64,000 bases of DNA, taken from NCBI GenBank assembly GCA_964006375.1, contig OZ023267.1, forward strand, positions 26,472,739 through 26,536,738, in the 5' to 3' direction. A program made the translations under genes and the position numbers. The notes under the pieces were generated by a model. It searched no databases and was not told the DNA's origin. It saw nothing but the letters and a program-made list of their open reading frames with translations. This document shows, piece after piece, positions 51,070-63,342 of the stretch (the stretch's first letter is position 1; every line of letters starts with the position of its first letter). The stretch comes from Tillus elongatus. Its lineage: Eukaryota > Arthropoda > Insecta > Coleoptera > Cleridae.

Positions 51070-51745
51070 TTATAATTTATAGGCTAAGTGGCCAAGAGCA
51101 GAGTACGCAGCCCACAGGCCATCTAAATTAAGGTAGGACTTTAAAGTCTTTAAAATGTAAGAACGTATGCTCAGCCTTGAGCAGACTGCACCAACATTAC
51201 TGGACCAGGAGAAAACTCTGTCAATTATTGTTTCCAGAAATGATATGGAGACCACAGAATCAAAACAGCTGCGATTGAAGTTAACACGGATGTCACCACG
51301 TGGACTCATTTTAGTTTGAAAATGCAGCAATTGCGTTTTGTCATAGTGTATAATCATACGGTTTTTTGTACACCAGCTGCTGAATTCCTGTAAAACGTTA
51401 TCAATTTTGTTATAGAGAGATGGAATATTTGAGGATGACTAAATATCGACGCATTGTCCACGTACATGAATGCCAGTCCATTGGACATATATTTTGGCAA
51501 GTCAGTAACATAAAGCAGAAACAGCAGCAGATCCAAGAAGCTTGTGGGATGCCAGTGTGTATAACTTTTGAGTCTGATAAGGCATTACCCATTCTAACAA
51601 CAAGTTTTCTGTTAGACAAACGCAGTTTTAAAAAGACTAAAGCACGTATCAATTTGCAAATTGATAGCTTTTTAAAAATTCAGCCACGAGCATTCAAAAC
51701 AGTTGTTTCCTTTTTCAGGAGACCAAAAGAGTAAAAGTTCTTTTT
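51070..51745 (-). pseudogene. Jockey-like LINE RT fragment
   Basis: Minus strand: LKLRLSNRKLVVRMGNALSD, decayed motif B TGIPQASW, LDLLLFLLYVTDLPKYM, FMYVDNASIFSH (YVDN replaces YADD), HYDKTQLLHFQTKM, a decayed ...FLETIIDRVFSWSSNV and LNLDGLWAAYSALGH. Several frame changes. Dead palm/thumb fragment. Confidence 0.78.
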
Positions 51746-51868
51746 TAGTAAACCAAATGCATGTTTTTAAAGTAAGTATCGTTTTAAAATTAGAAAAGCC
51801 ACTAAACTTTTCTTAATTTTTTACATAATTTACTTTCCCACATGATGTTCACCACTATTGAGGCATTT

Positions 51869-53660
51869 ATCATCAACCCCTTAAGGGTGGTGATAACAAC
51901 CCTGATATTTTAAATAGGGAACATGGGTCGAGTTTTACATCATTAGAAAGCACTTTCTTTTCTGAATTCAGCACACTAATTTTTTTGGAAGTTTTATTAA
52001 CTCGTTTAAAAATTATTTACAGTTGTCGCTGCAAGAACGCATTTCATTCATTGTGATAATAAATGCACTAATTAGTCCATTTTTCGCTCAAAAATACTAA
52101 AAAATAAAACCAAACGTTAAAAAATTTTTATTCAGTTAAGTAAGTGTTCAAATTGTTGACCACCAGCTTCCATACAAAAGTACAAATTTTGTTCAAAACG
52201 AGCCCTGATATTCTGGAGCATTTATGGAGTTATTAGACAACATTCCTCAACAATGCGTCGTCGTAATTCTTCCAAAGACTCCGGTTCTGTTGCGTCAATT
52301 CAACTCTTTAAATGATCCCATAGAAAGAAGTCTAAAGGAGTTAAATCCGGTGATCTAGGGGGCCACTCAATAGCACTTCTACGCCCAATTCATTGTCCTG
52401 GAAACTCCCTGTTTAAAAACTCCCTAACACGTTGTGAAAAATGCGAAGGAGCTCTATCTTGTTGAAACACTAATTGATTTTCTTGATAGCGATAATCATT
52501 TTCAACAATGTCAATTAGTAGAGGGTAAACGATATCTTCTAGTAACTCCAAACACGTTGCGCCACTCAAATTGCCATCACGAAAAATTGGTCTCCAGAAA
52601 TGCTAGTCCAGACATTCAATTTCTGTGGAGTTTGCGTGTGGACTTCGTGAAAATTTTTTGGATTATTATCTGCCCAATAACGACAATTATGACGATTGAC
52701 TGTAGAGTTTAATATAAACGTACACTCGTCTGAAAAACATATATTAAACAGAAACTTCCCATTATCAGCTATTCGTGCAGTCATAACTTCACAAAACTCC
52801 AGCCGCCGATCAAAATCATCTTCATTCAGTTGTTGTACAAGATGAATTTTATACGGGTGAAATTTATGATGCTTCAATATTCACTGAATAGTTCTTCTTT
52901 TGATGTTTGAAACAGTGGCCAATTTTCTCATGCTCAAAGTTGGGTCTGCAGCAATTTGTCCCAAAACTTCAATCTCAGTAGTCTCATTTCTAACCGGAGA
53001 TTTACGTTTAGGATCCCGTTTTTTGTTGGCTACTGAACCACTTTGTCGAAAATTTTCAAGTAAATCCAAAATGTATTTTCTGTTAACATGTCTGTTTGGA
53101 TGTCGTTGATTAAACAAATTTTCGGTAGGGTTGGCACAGTCATCGTTTTTGAAAAAAAGATTAATTATTTCAACTCTTTCTTCTACAGAATACACCATTG
53201 TGAAATTAATTTTCGGTAGTAGTATCAAGTATCAAACCGACCGATAAACTGAAATAATAAACCGCATTTCTCTCATTCCGATAAGAAATGTTCGGATAGT
53301 CAATTTTTTGTTTACAAACCAACAAAACGTTGACCATCATCACATTTCTTATCCGAATGAGTGAAATGCGTTTTTGTCTCTTCAATTGTGAATAATTTTT
53401 AAACGAGTTAATAAAACTTCCAAAAAAATTAGCGTGCTGAATTTAGAAAAGAAAAAGCTTTCAAATGATGTAACACTCGACCCATGTTCCCTATTTAAAA
53501 TATAAGGGTTGTTATCACCACCCTTAAGGGGTTGATGTGACAAAGTTGAGTTTTATGTCAAAACATGTCCCCCTGAATATTAAAATTGACGTGTGTTAGC
53601 GTTTCTGGAAAAAAATATCTCTGGACGAAAATCGGTCTGTTTCGTTTTCAATGCGCCACC
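51869..53660 (-). mobile_element. DUF4817-type transposon, copy 2
   Basis: Long inverted repeats: the left one starts CATCAACCCCTTAAGGGTGG (51869), and the right one has the inverse CCACCCTTAAGGGGTTGATG at about 53518-53538, with further terminal sequence to GCGCCACCCTATATA (53660). The outermost ~115 bp are missing from the left end. The arms match for about 180-200 bp, including TTTTTTTGGAAGTTTTATTA. Confidence 0.88.
52132..53198 (-). pseudogene. DUF4817/DDE_3 transposase, copy 2, broken
   Basis: Starts MVYSVEERVEIINLFF at 53198. The N-terminal HTH domains are open to about 52881, where TGA replaces the expected Gln codon. The frame resumes as ILKHHKFHPYKIHLVQQ, then CFSDECTFIL with the first Asp intact. 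A frameshift follows near NVWTSI. The later part shows degraded GAPPH and PRSPDLTPLDFFLW-type blocks, and the stop is at 52132. Most similar to the copy at 60.6-61.6 kb. Confidence 0.88.
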
Positions 53661-54543
53661 CTATATATCAAAACTTATTCTAGTAATTTTAATATTTTTA
53701 AAGAGATAAAAATGTCTCCAAAGAAAATGACCTTCATCATATTATCAATAAAAGGTAAATAAATGCCAAGTTTTAGTGCAAAATTAAGTTTTTTTCGTCT
53801 TGGCGCCTGGCCTGTTAGGCAGAAAAATTTTTTTTTACAGTTTTAATCTTTTAGCTTTCTCTGCTTATCTGACGCTTGTAAGCAAAAACTAAAATGATAT
53901 TGAATTATACAGTACGAATTTATTTAGCTTTTAAAAAAGGTGACTAACCTCAAAATCCCTGAAAAAGAAAACTTGTAGCTGACCGCTGACACTTATCGCC
54001 TACTTGATTTAGCTTTTGTATTTAGTAAAATACAGTGCGAGCAGGTTTGCATTTTAACAAGAATTTGTCGTGTAGATACTGAACTCGTTGCATGCTTAAT
54101 AAACATTTATCACCTGGCTTCGTATCATTTTATAGTCGGAAATCTGATTTCATTCCACCGATATATAATTTAGATAAAGCTGGTTAGGTAAAAGTATAAA
54201 ATAAAAATACAAATTCAAACAGTCGCTTGTAACATGGTTTCGTTAAAAAAGGGGTTCTGCACTTAATTGGCTATATATTTTTACTAGAAAAGCTTTTAAA
54301 AATAAATGGATCAATAAGTGTCAAAAACTTTTGCGTTTTTAGTTTCGCCAAATGTAATTTAGACTACAGTTAATGAAACATGAAACCGCCAAAAGTATTG
54401 TACCAAATGATATATATTTATATATTGTAAAGATACAGTCCAACAGGTACAAACCTAGTGATAGGGAAATTATTAAACGGGACCAGTCTTAATACTAACT
54501 TAATAAGTATAAAACATAATAAATGATTTTATATAAAACATCT
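53661..54543. other. No gene seen
   Basis: AT-rich, no recognisable feature. Confidence 0.4.
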
Positions 54544-54552
54544 AAAATGAAA

Positions 54553-55414
<862 letters not shown>

Positions 55415-55442
55415 AAAATGAAAGAACTCGTCTAACTGTTTA

Positions 55443-56192
55443 TGCACGGCGGATATGATTGCTATCTTAGAAGCCCTGAAATATATCCTATCAATCCAGC
55501 ACACTACGTTTGTTATATTGTCAGATAGCCAAAGTTGCATAAGAAAGTTAGAACACCTTTATACCACCAAATCAACTAACTACATTTTAAAAGCTATCAA
55601 TGATTTCCTTGTGGAAATTTCAAAACAATCAAAACACCTAACTTTCTGCTGGATCAAGGGTCATTGCGGACTTAAAAATAATGAATGTGTGGACAGCTTG
55701 GCAAAATTTGCTATCGAATACGGGGAAGAAGGACCTTATTTATGTCCATCAACCGATATTGACATCTACGCGAAGAAAATGTACTTTGAAAAGTGGCAGA
55801 AACATTATAAAGCTGACCGAGTTGGTAAATTCTACAAACAGCTTCAGCCAGACTTACAGAGAACGCCATGGTTCTACAACACCGATTTTAAAAAAGAATG
55901 GATCCGCATTATCCGTAGACTCAGATTTAATCATTTGCTAGTTCCAGCCTATCTAAACAAAATCAACCTAAGAACGAGTCCTTTGTGTGAGTGTGGTGAA
56001 CTGGGTGATTCAGAACATATGTTGCTGCAATGCCCCTTGAATCTTGCCAAGATAGCTGCCTATATAAGTCATATCTATAAAATGAAAATAGTGCAACTAC
56101 CATTCAATTTAATGAACTTACTACAGGAAAGAAATTTAAACATATACAAATTGTTAATAGACCTGATAAAAGAAATTAGAATAAAAATATAA
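55443..56192 (+). CDS. LINE C-terminal RNase H domain and zinc-knuckle tail (5'-truncated)
   Basis: An open frame to the stop at 56190. The first visible codons TADMIAILEAL correspond to the TAE...AIL motif of LINE RNase H (Asp in place of Glu), so the true protein extended upstream and is cut off. LSDSQSC supplies the next acidic residue, and WIKGHCGLKNNECVDSLAK the final His/Asp region. About residues 80-165 are a linker, and CECGELGDSEHMLLQC is the Cys/His motif that ends I/R1/LOA-type ORF2 proteins. There are no internal stops, which suggests a recent insertion. The RT portion is not present upstream; family A copy 10 lies directly before it. Confidence 0.82.
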   Translation, partial: CTADMIAILEALKYILSIQHTTFVILSDSQSCIRKLEHLYTTKSTNYILKAINDFLVEISKQSKHLTFCWIKGHCGLKNNECVDSLAKFAIEYGEEGPYLCPSTDIDIYAKKMYFEKWQKHYKADRVGKFYKQLQPDLQRTPWFYNTDFKKEWIRIIRRLRFNHLLVPAYLNKINLRTSPLCECGELGDSEHMLLQCPLNLAKIAAYISHIYKMKIVQLPFNLMNLLQERNLNIYKLLIDLIKEIRIKI

Positions 56193-56812
56193 AATTGTCT
56201 GCATCGTATTAGAAATGGGAAATAATAATTTGTATGCGTTTATAACTTTAAAATATTAAATTTAACTCCCTCTGTCTACCCCACTGTGATTATACCTGTG
56301 AATCCGTGGTCCGTCTTGTGTATCTAGAAGTGGCCATGACAGACCCCTTGGTGCAAGTGTCCCCGTAAATTAGTAAATAGATTTTAAAAAAAAGTGTAAA
56401 CAGCTCAAAAAAAGAATATCCGTCATATTTAAAACAAACAAAAACACAGAAGTATTGTATGAAAATATATAAAAAGTATCACAAAATGTAAACTAATATC
56501 TCTGTTATGTATGTATGTATATATCAAAAGAAAAGTAGCATACAGATGGGATCCAAACCAAGAAGCCGGAAAAAATGTGCGAATGGTCTGACGACCGCAG
56601 CCATGAAAGAAGACAACACACACACAACTGTTTATGGTGTTGGTTTCGATTTTTGGTGGATATCGATTCGCACATATTTTACATGTTCTTGAAATAGCTT
56701 TATTACATCGCCCAAATGAGAAGTAAATTTGAATAATCGTCATGTGAATAAATTAAATGCCCAGGTAAGATTGATTGAGACAATTAAAAAGCAAATGTTA
56801 TTAATGTAGCAT
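56193..56812. other. No gene seen; probable LINE 3' UTR at the start
   Basis: The first ~200 bp, to an A-run at about 56383-56392, may be the 3' untranslated region of the LINE. The rest has no recognisable feature. Confidence 0.45.
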
Positions 56813-56877
56813 CTGACCTGACCTAGCCTGACCTGACCTGACCTGACCTGACCTGACCTGACCTGACCTGACCTGAC
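56813..56877 (-). repeat. (TCAGG)n array, ~12 units
   Basis: CTGAC repeated about twelve times with one degenerate unit (CTAGC). On the minus strand this is (TCAGG)n, the telomeric unit of many beetles. Largest of three such arrays in the window. Confidence 0.85.
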
Positions 56878-57332
56878 AGTTGTATTGCAAACGTCATCGT
56901 GGTCAACTACAGTAAGGTCAAACGGCCATTATTGTAATAGAAAAATAGAAAATTGCTAATGTTTCTAAAAGTAACGTTTTTTAAATAAACAACCTCATAC
57001 AAATGTTTCCTGGTTTTTAATGTGGAAGAAGCTTAAATAATCAAAATAGAGGCTTTGCATTTAAAAAACTTAAGTTTCAGCAGTTTCCATCTTAATTTTT
57101 GTACTTCTTTTTCGAACACTCTGTATCAATAAATTCAATACTTTTACTCAAAAGCTGTGAGACTAGGTCCTCATCTACAAGAAAAGTAATCCGGAGTAAA
57201 TAGTTATGTTTCCGGTCTGAAAACGTAAATTTTGACAAAATTTCGAATATCTCAAGAAGCCTTAGGTAGGTATATGACATTATACATAAAAAGTATTCAG
57301 AATTTGACGCAGAATCTTAAACTCATAATATA
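56878..57332. other. No gene seen
   Basis: AT-rich, no recognisable feature. Confidence 0.4.
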
Positions 57333-57516
57333 CCGGGTGTCCAATAAATAAGGAAGTTGACATCTACTTCCAGTATAACCGGAAATACCACTAGTCTGAA
57401 AATATTTTAGCCGAGTACCCCCCAATTGTATTAGTACAATACTAACATTTGAGATTTTTCCTGATGATGGTTTTCCCATAAACAATCGATGTGCGGTTCC
57501 CGGTGATTCACCCTGT
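57333..57516. mobile_element. Possible small MITE
   Basis: Starts TACCGGGTGTCC and ends TTCACCCTGTA, giving short imperfect inverted ends with TA outside. About 184 bp, non-coding. Confidence 0.4.
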
Positions 57517-57537
57517 ACATACATACATACATACATG

Positions 57538-57617
<80 letters not shown>
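57517..57617. repeat. (CATA)n then (TA)n array
   Basis: Five CATA units, a short TGTATG switch and then a TA tract of about 77 bp. Confidence 0.95.
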
Positions 57618-57619
<2 letters not shown>

Positions 57620-57900
57620 ATGTAAGAGATATTTGGTTCTCAGGTTGAACCGCGTCCAGAATTTATTAAAACTCGACGTTTAGGCTCCTGATTTGGAGCC
57701 ATTATCAAGAGGGAAAAGGAAATACGTTAAGGACATGGACTCTAAGGCCTCAATCTGTCTACTTCTTAGAAATGTAGACAAAGGTGCATTGGGTTGGTGT
57801 AGCTCGATTACGGGGCTTCAATCTTCCTACTCCCCAAATCTCGCTGGAGATCGTCTCTAAGGTCGTAGTGTGTTTAACCCTAGGCCCGAGAGAGATCTGG
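57618..57900 (-). repeat. Repeat C, copy 2
   Basis: Reverse-oriented relative of 4873-5132: GGTTGAACCGCGTCCAGAAT, stem-loop GGCTCC/GGAGCC (57683-57700), GAGTCCATGTCC-type middle, AGGCCTCAATCTG, CTCGCTGGAGATCG. The side facing the TA array is the same in both copies. Confidence 0.7.
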
Positions 57901-58164
57901 CAGTTCGTTGCAAGCTTTGTATTGTATGTACCGTTTCGTCTACCTGCTTAGTTATCAGTAGAATTAGTCAGGTTACGGTCAATTAGGTCAGGGGCTTTCG
58001 TTACGGTACTTAAAGGATTAGGATACAGAGTCGGTTAAATTACGAAACTGTTGTACAATTTCATGCTTCTTAAGAATTTAAAATTAAGTTCCTGATAAGT
58101 CAAGTCGTTACTGAAATATCCTGAAAAAACTGAAAATTTACGTGTACTAACTTTCTTCATATAT
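57901..58164. other. No gene seen
   Basis: AT-rich spacer. Confidence 0.4.
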
Positions 58165-58525
<361 letters not shown>

Positions 58526-59119
58526 ACCAATTTTTTTTATTAATAAAGCGAACGCAATGATATTTGGTAGCTTCAGATAAGTCTTCATGAATTATCTACT
58601 ACCCGTTTTCAAGATTTTCTAGGCCTATTACATCATTATGTTTTCATAGCCAACTTTGGATTTTCTTACGGCAGCCATACTGGAGTTTTACAGGGTTAAA
58701 GAGCGAAAAAAATAGGATTTAAATGATATGACACACTACGTTATCTAATTTTAATAGCTACCATTGAAAATTTGTTTTGAATGAGAATCGAGAAGCCATG
58801 AAATTAAATTGTCAAATGAATAAAATTTTCTTTTCAAAATTGAATCAATTGCTTGCATGTTTCATCGCAAATTCACAGTAGACCGTAATAATAAAAGCTG
58901 TTGCTTTAGAATACCTAATAATGTAGTTATAAAATATCAGGCAAAGGAGTAGCATGATAACAAAACACAAGTAGGTAAATTTTATAAACAAAGGTTAAAA
59001 TAAATAAGTAAAGAATTTACGAGGATAGATAAATAAGAGATAAACCATGAACTGTACCTCAAGAGGAAAAACTTTGTGCTACAAGAATTGTTTAAAATAA
59101 CTGCCGCTATGCTCAATGT
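58526..59119. other. No gene seen
   Basis: AT-rich, no recognisable feature. Confidence 0.4.
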
Positions 59120-59925
59120 AAAGTGATTTCCTACGATCCATACTGACTATCGCGGCTCTAACTTTTTTTTGTGTAACTGATTGGAAAACTTCTGTAATAT
59201 TGACTTGCAAGTATTCCACATTCTGGGCTTGTAAATCAAATACTTTGTTTTACACCAAACACTATAAAAAATAATCCAGTGGAATCAAACACGGAGACCG
59301 TGGTGGCCAACGCACAGGACCATAAGATCCAATCCAAGAATTCGGAAAGCATTCATTTACAATTAATGCGCTGTGAGGAGCTGCTTCAACTTGCTGAAAC
59401 CACTTTAGATTTATTAGTGTAAACACAGGTAAATTATTCAACATATTTTCCATATTATTTTGTCAGAAACTATGATAGGACATAGTATTTAAGTTGCCTG
59501 GAATAAAGTAAGGACATATTAAGTGAACATCCAAAATCCCACACCAAACAATTAGAGAAAAGCGAACTTGCGATGAAACTTCCAGTACCAAGTGAGGATT
59601 TTCCACAGCATAAAAGTGCCTGTTCCTTCTATTGAACATTAATTCCCCTGTTTGAAAATAAAGTTTCGTCTGACCAGAGTATTTTACTTGGGAAATTAGT
59701 ATCTTCTCATAGGTGTTCACGAAATCAACGACAGAATTCAAATCTTCTGTGCTGATCACCTGCAGGCAAGTTTTGCACTGGTTGATATATGGTATTTATG
59801 CCTTTTCAAAATCTTTTGAACGCCGCTTTTTGATAAATTTCATCGCAAAGCAATTTTTCTTTGCGATGTTTCAGGATTCATTTGTACTTTTGCCAATACA
59901 TTAATTTAATTGACGGCCACATTCT
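59120..59925 (-). pseudogene. Mariner/Tc1-superfamily transposase, all catalytic residues lost
   Basis: Minus-strand order: VQMNPETSQRKIAL and SKSGVQKILKRHKYH (HTH), QVKYSGQTKLYFQTGELMFN, NRRNRHFYAVENPH, SLIVWCGILD, KWFQQVEAAPHSALIVNE, SWIGSYGPVRWPPRSPCLIP and LDYFL. The three positions that should be acidic are Gly (SGQT for SDEx), Val (QQVEAAPH for QQDGAPPH) and Cys (RSPCLIP for RSPDLTP). Stops interrupt the N-terminal part. Same superfamily as the DUF4817 transposons but a clearly different family. Confidence 0.8.
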
Positions 59926-60100
59926 TATTACGGTATTTTGTGTTTTTACATGTGCGAACTTCATCGAACTGGCTGCTTACGCGTTGCAATAGAATTTTGT
60001 TTGGTTCAATCAGGATACAAAACTGTATAACTTCGTGAGCGACGATATGTTAGTAACAATTTGATTTTTCAAGAATTTAATTTCAATCTCTTAACAAGCA

Positions 60101-60102
<2 letters not shown>
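59926..60102. other. No gene seen
   Basis: Short AT-rich spacer. Confidence 0.4.

Positions 60103-60172
<70 letters not shown>
60103..60172. repeat. (TA)n array
   Basis: A TA tract of about 70 bp ending exactly at the transposon terminus. Confidence 0.95.
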
Positions 60173-60173
<1 letters not shown>

Positions 60174-60174
<1 letters not shown>

Positions 60175-62059
60175 GGGGTGGCGCATTGAAAACAATAGAG
60201 ACAGATTTGCATCCAGAGAACTTTTTTTTAAGAAACGCTGAAAGAAGTCAATTTTAATATTGAGGGGTACATGTTCTGACATAAAACTTAACTTTGTCCC
60301 ATCAACCCCTTAAGAGTGGTGATAACAACCCTTATCTTTTGAATAGCGAACATGGGTCGAGTGTTACATCATTTGAAAGCCCTTTATTTTCTGAATCTAG
60401 CAAACTAATTTTTTTGGAAGTTTTATTAACTCGTTTAAAAATTATTAACAATTGGATTTGGAAGAACGTATTTCATTCATTGTGATAAGAAATTCACTAA
60501 TTAGTCAATTTTTCGTTAAAAAAACTGAAAAACCAAACCAAACGTTCAAAAATGTTTATTCAGTTAAGTAAGTGTTCAAATTGTTAACCACCAGCTTCCA
60601 TACAAAAGTACGAATTTTGTTCAAAACGAGCTCTGACATTCTGGAGCGTTTGTGAAGTTATTAGACGGCATTCTTCAACAATGCGTCGTCGTAATTCTTC
60701 CAGAGACTCCCGTTCTGTTGCGTAAAATTTACCCTTTAAATGGCCCCATAGAAAGAAGTCTAAAGGAGTTACATCCGGTGATCTAGGGAGTTACTCAATA
60801 GCACCTCTACGCTTAATTCATTGTCCTGGAAACTCTCGGTTCAAAAACTTCCTAACACATTGTGCAACATGCGGAGGAGCTCCATCTTGTTTAAACACTA
60901 ATTGATTTTCTTAATAGGGATCATCATTTTCAACAATGTCAATTAGTAGAGGGTAAAATATATCTTCTAGTAACTCCAAATACGTTTCGCCACTCAAATT
61001 GCCATCAAGAAAAATTGGTACGATTAAACGGTCTCCAAAAATGCCAGTCCAGACATTCAATTATTGTGGAGTTTGAGTATGGACTTCGCGAAAATTTCTT
61101 GGATTATTATCTGTCCAATTACGACAATTATGACGATTGACTGTAGGGTTTAATAAAACGTATACTCGTCTGAAAAACAATATTGAACAGAAAGTTCCCG
61201 TTATCAGCCGCCGATAAAAATCATTTTCATTCAGTTGTTGTACAAGATGAATTTTATACGGGTGAAATTTATGATGCTTCAATATTTGCTGAATAGTTCT
61301 TCTTTTGATGTTTGAAACAGTGGCCAATTTTCTCGTGCTCAAGGTCGGGTCTGCAGCAATGTGTCCTAAAACTTCAATCTCAATAGTCTCATTTCTAACC
61401 GGAAATTTACGTTCAGGATCCCGTTTTTTGTTGGCTACTGAACCACTTTGTCTAAACTTTTCAACTAACTCCAAAATGTATTTTCTGTTAACATGTCTGT
61501 TCGGATGTCGTTCATTAAACAAATTTGCGGTACGGCTGGCACAGTCATCGTTTTTGAATAAAAGAGTAATTATTTCAACTCTTTCTTCTACAGAATACAC
61601 CATTGTGAAATTAATTTTCGGTAGTACTATCAAGTACCAAACCGACCGATAAACTGAAATAATAATAATAAATAAATTATCTCATTCCGATAAGAAATGT
61701 TCTGATAGTAAATTTTTTGTTTACAAACCAACAAAACATTGATTATTAGCACATTTCTTATCGGAATGAGTGAAATGCGTTTTTGCATCTTCAACTGTGA
61801 ATAATTTTCAAACAAGTTGATAAAAATTCCAAAAAAAATAGTGTGCTGAATTCAGAAAAGAAGAAGCTTTCAAATGTTGTAACACTCGCCCCTATTCCCT
61901 ATTTAAAATATAATGGTTGTTATCACCACCCTTAAGGGGTTGATGTGACAAAGTTGAGTTTTATGTCAAAACATTTCCCCCTCAATATTAAAATTGACGT
62001 GTTTCAGTTTCTTAAAAAAAATTCTCTGGGCGGTCTGTTTCGTTTGCAATGCTCGACCC
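60174..62059 (-). mobile_element. DUF4817-type transposon, copy 3 (both ends present)
   Basis: About 1.89 kb with inverted repeats of roughly 290 bp. Left end CGGGGTGGCGCATTG; the right end, read inversely, is AGGGTCGAGCATTG. Shared inner landmarks are GAAACGCTGAAA, AATTTTAATATTGAGGGG, CATCAACCCCTTAAG and TTTTTTTGGAAG. TA arrays touch both ends, consistent with insertion at TA. Confidence 0.92.
60560..61603 (-). pseudogene. DUF4817/DDE_3 transposase, copy 3, broken
   Basis: Starts MVYSVEERVEIITLLF at 61603 and is open through both HTH segments (TLSTRKLATVSNIKRRTI) to about 61208, where a deletion removes the FCEIMTARI region. VYVLLNPTVNRHNCRNW follows; the first Asp block is damaged by a frameshift. 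Further on, LNVWTGIFGDRLI, LDGNLSGETYLELLEDI and a stop in DPYxENQL precede VFKQDGAPPHVAQCV with the second Asp intact. PRSPDVTPLDFFLWGHLK carries the third Asp, 36 residues after the second. Two more stops replace Trp codons. It ends EQNSYFCMEAGG and a stop at 60560. Confidence 0.9.
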
Positions 62060-62831
<772 letters not shown>

Positions 62832-62833
62832 TA

Positions 62834-63340
62834 CAGGTGTCCCAGTAAAAGTGTCAAAGTGACGATATCTTCAAAACTACAATAGCTATAGTGATGGACA
62901 TTTTTTTATGATCAAATTAGCCAAGAACAACCTGGAATATCATAAAATGGGGCAGTCGCTTGGATGAATCCTAAAAAATTGTGGTAACAGTGCCAGAATT
63001 CTAATCACATCATTAAAAAGCTTCAACCATTATACATCATGTACAGGTCTCAAAGGCTTAGATTCAAGTCAGTTACTTTAAAATACCTCAAAAATGCCGC
63101 TAACCAAAATTTGAAAAGTTGGCAAAATTAATAAATAAACTTTGAACGACAAATTGGACAGTATAAATAACAAGTATAAATAACACTTTTATATTGATAT
63201 CATAAGCGGGGGGTCGTGGTCATTTCCGTTTTTTATAACGCAATAAGGATTTTTCGCTCTGGGGTAAATAGAGTTGACTTTACCGCTTTTGCTATTGTAG
63301 ATTTCAGATGTAGCCTCGCCGCCTTTACTGGGAAACCCTG
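62834..63340. mobile_element. MITE with TA target duplication (~507 bp)
   Basis: Ends CAGGTGTCCCAGTAAA and, inversely, CAGGGTTTCCCAGTAAA, with TA outside on both sides (62832-62833 and 63341-63342). Non-coding. The TA duplication suggests mobilisation by a Tc1/mariner-type enzyme. Confidence 0.7.
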
Positions 63341-63342
63341 TA

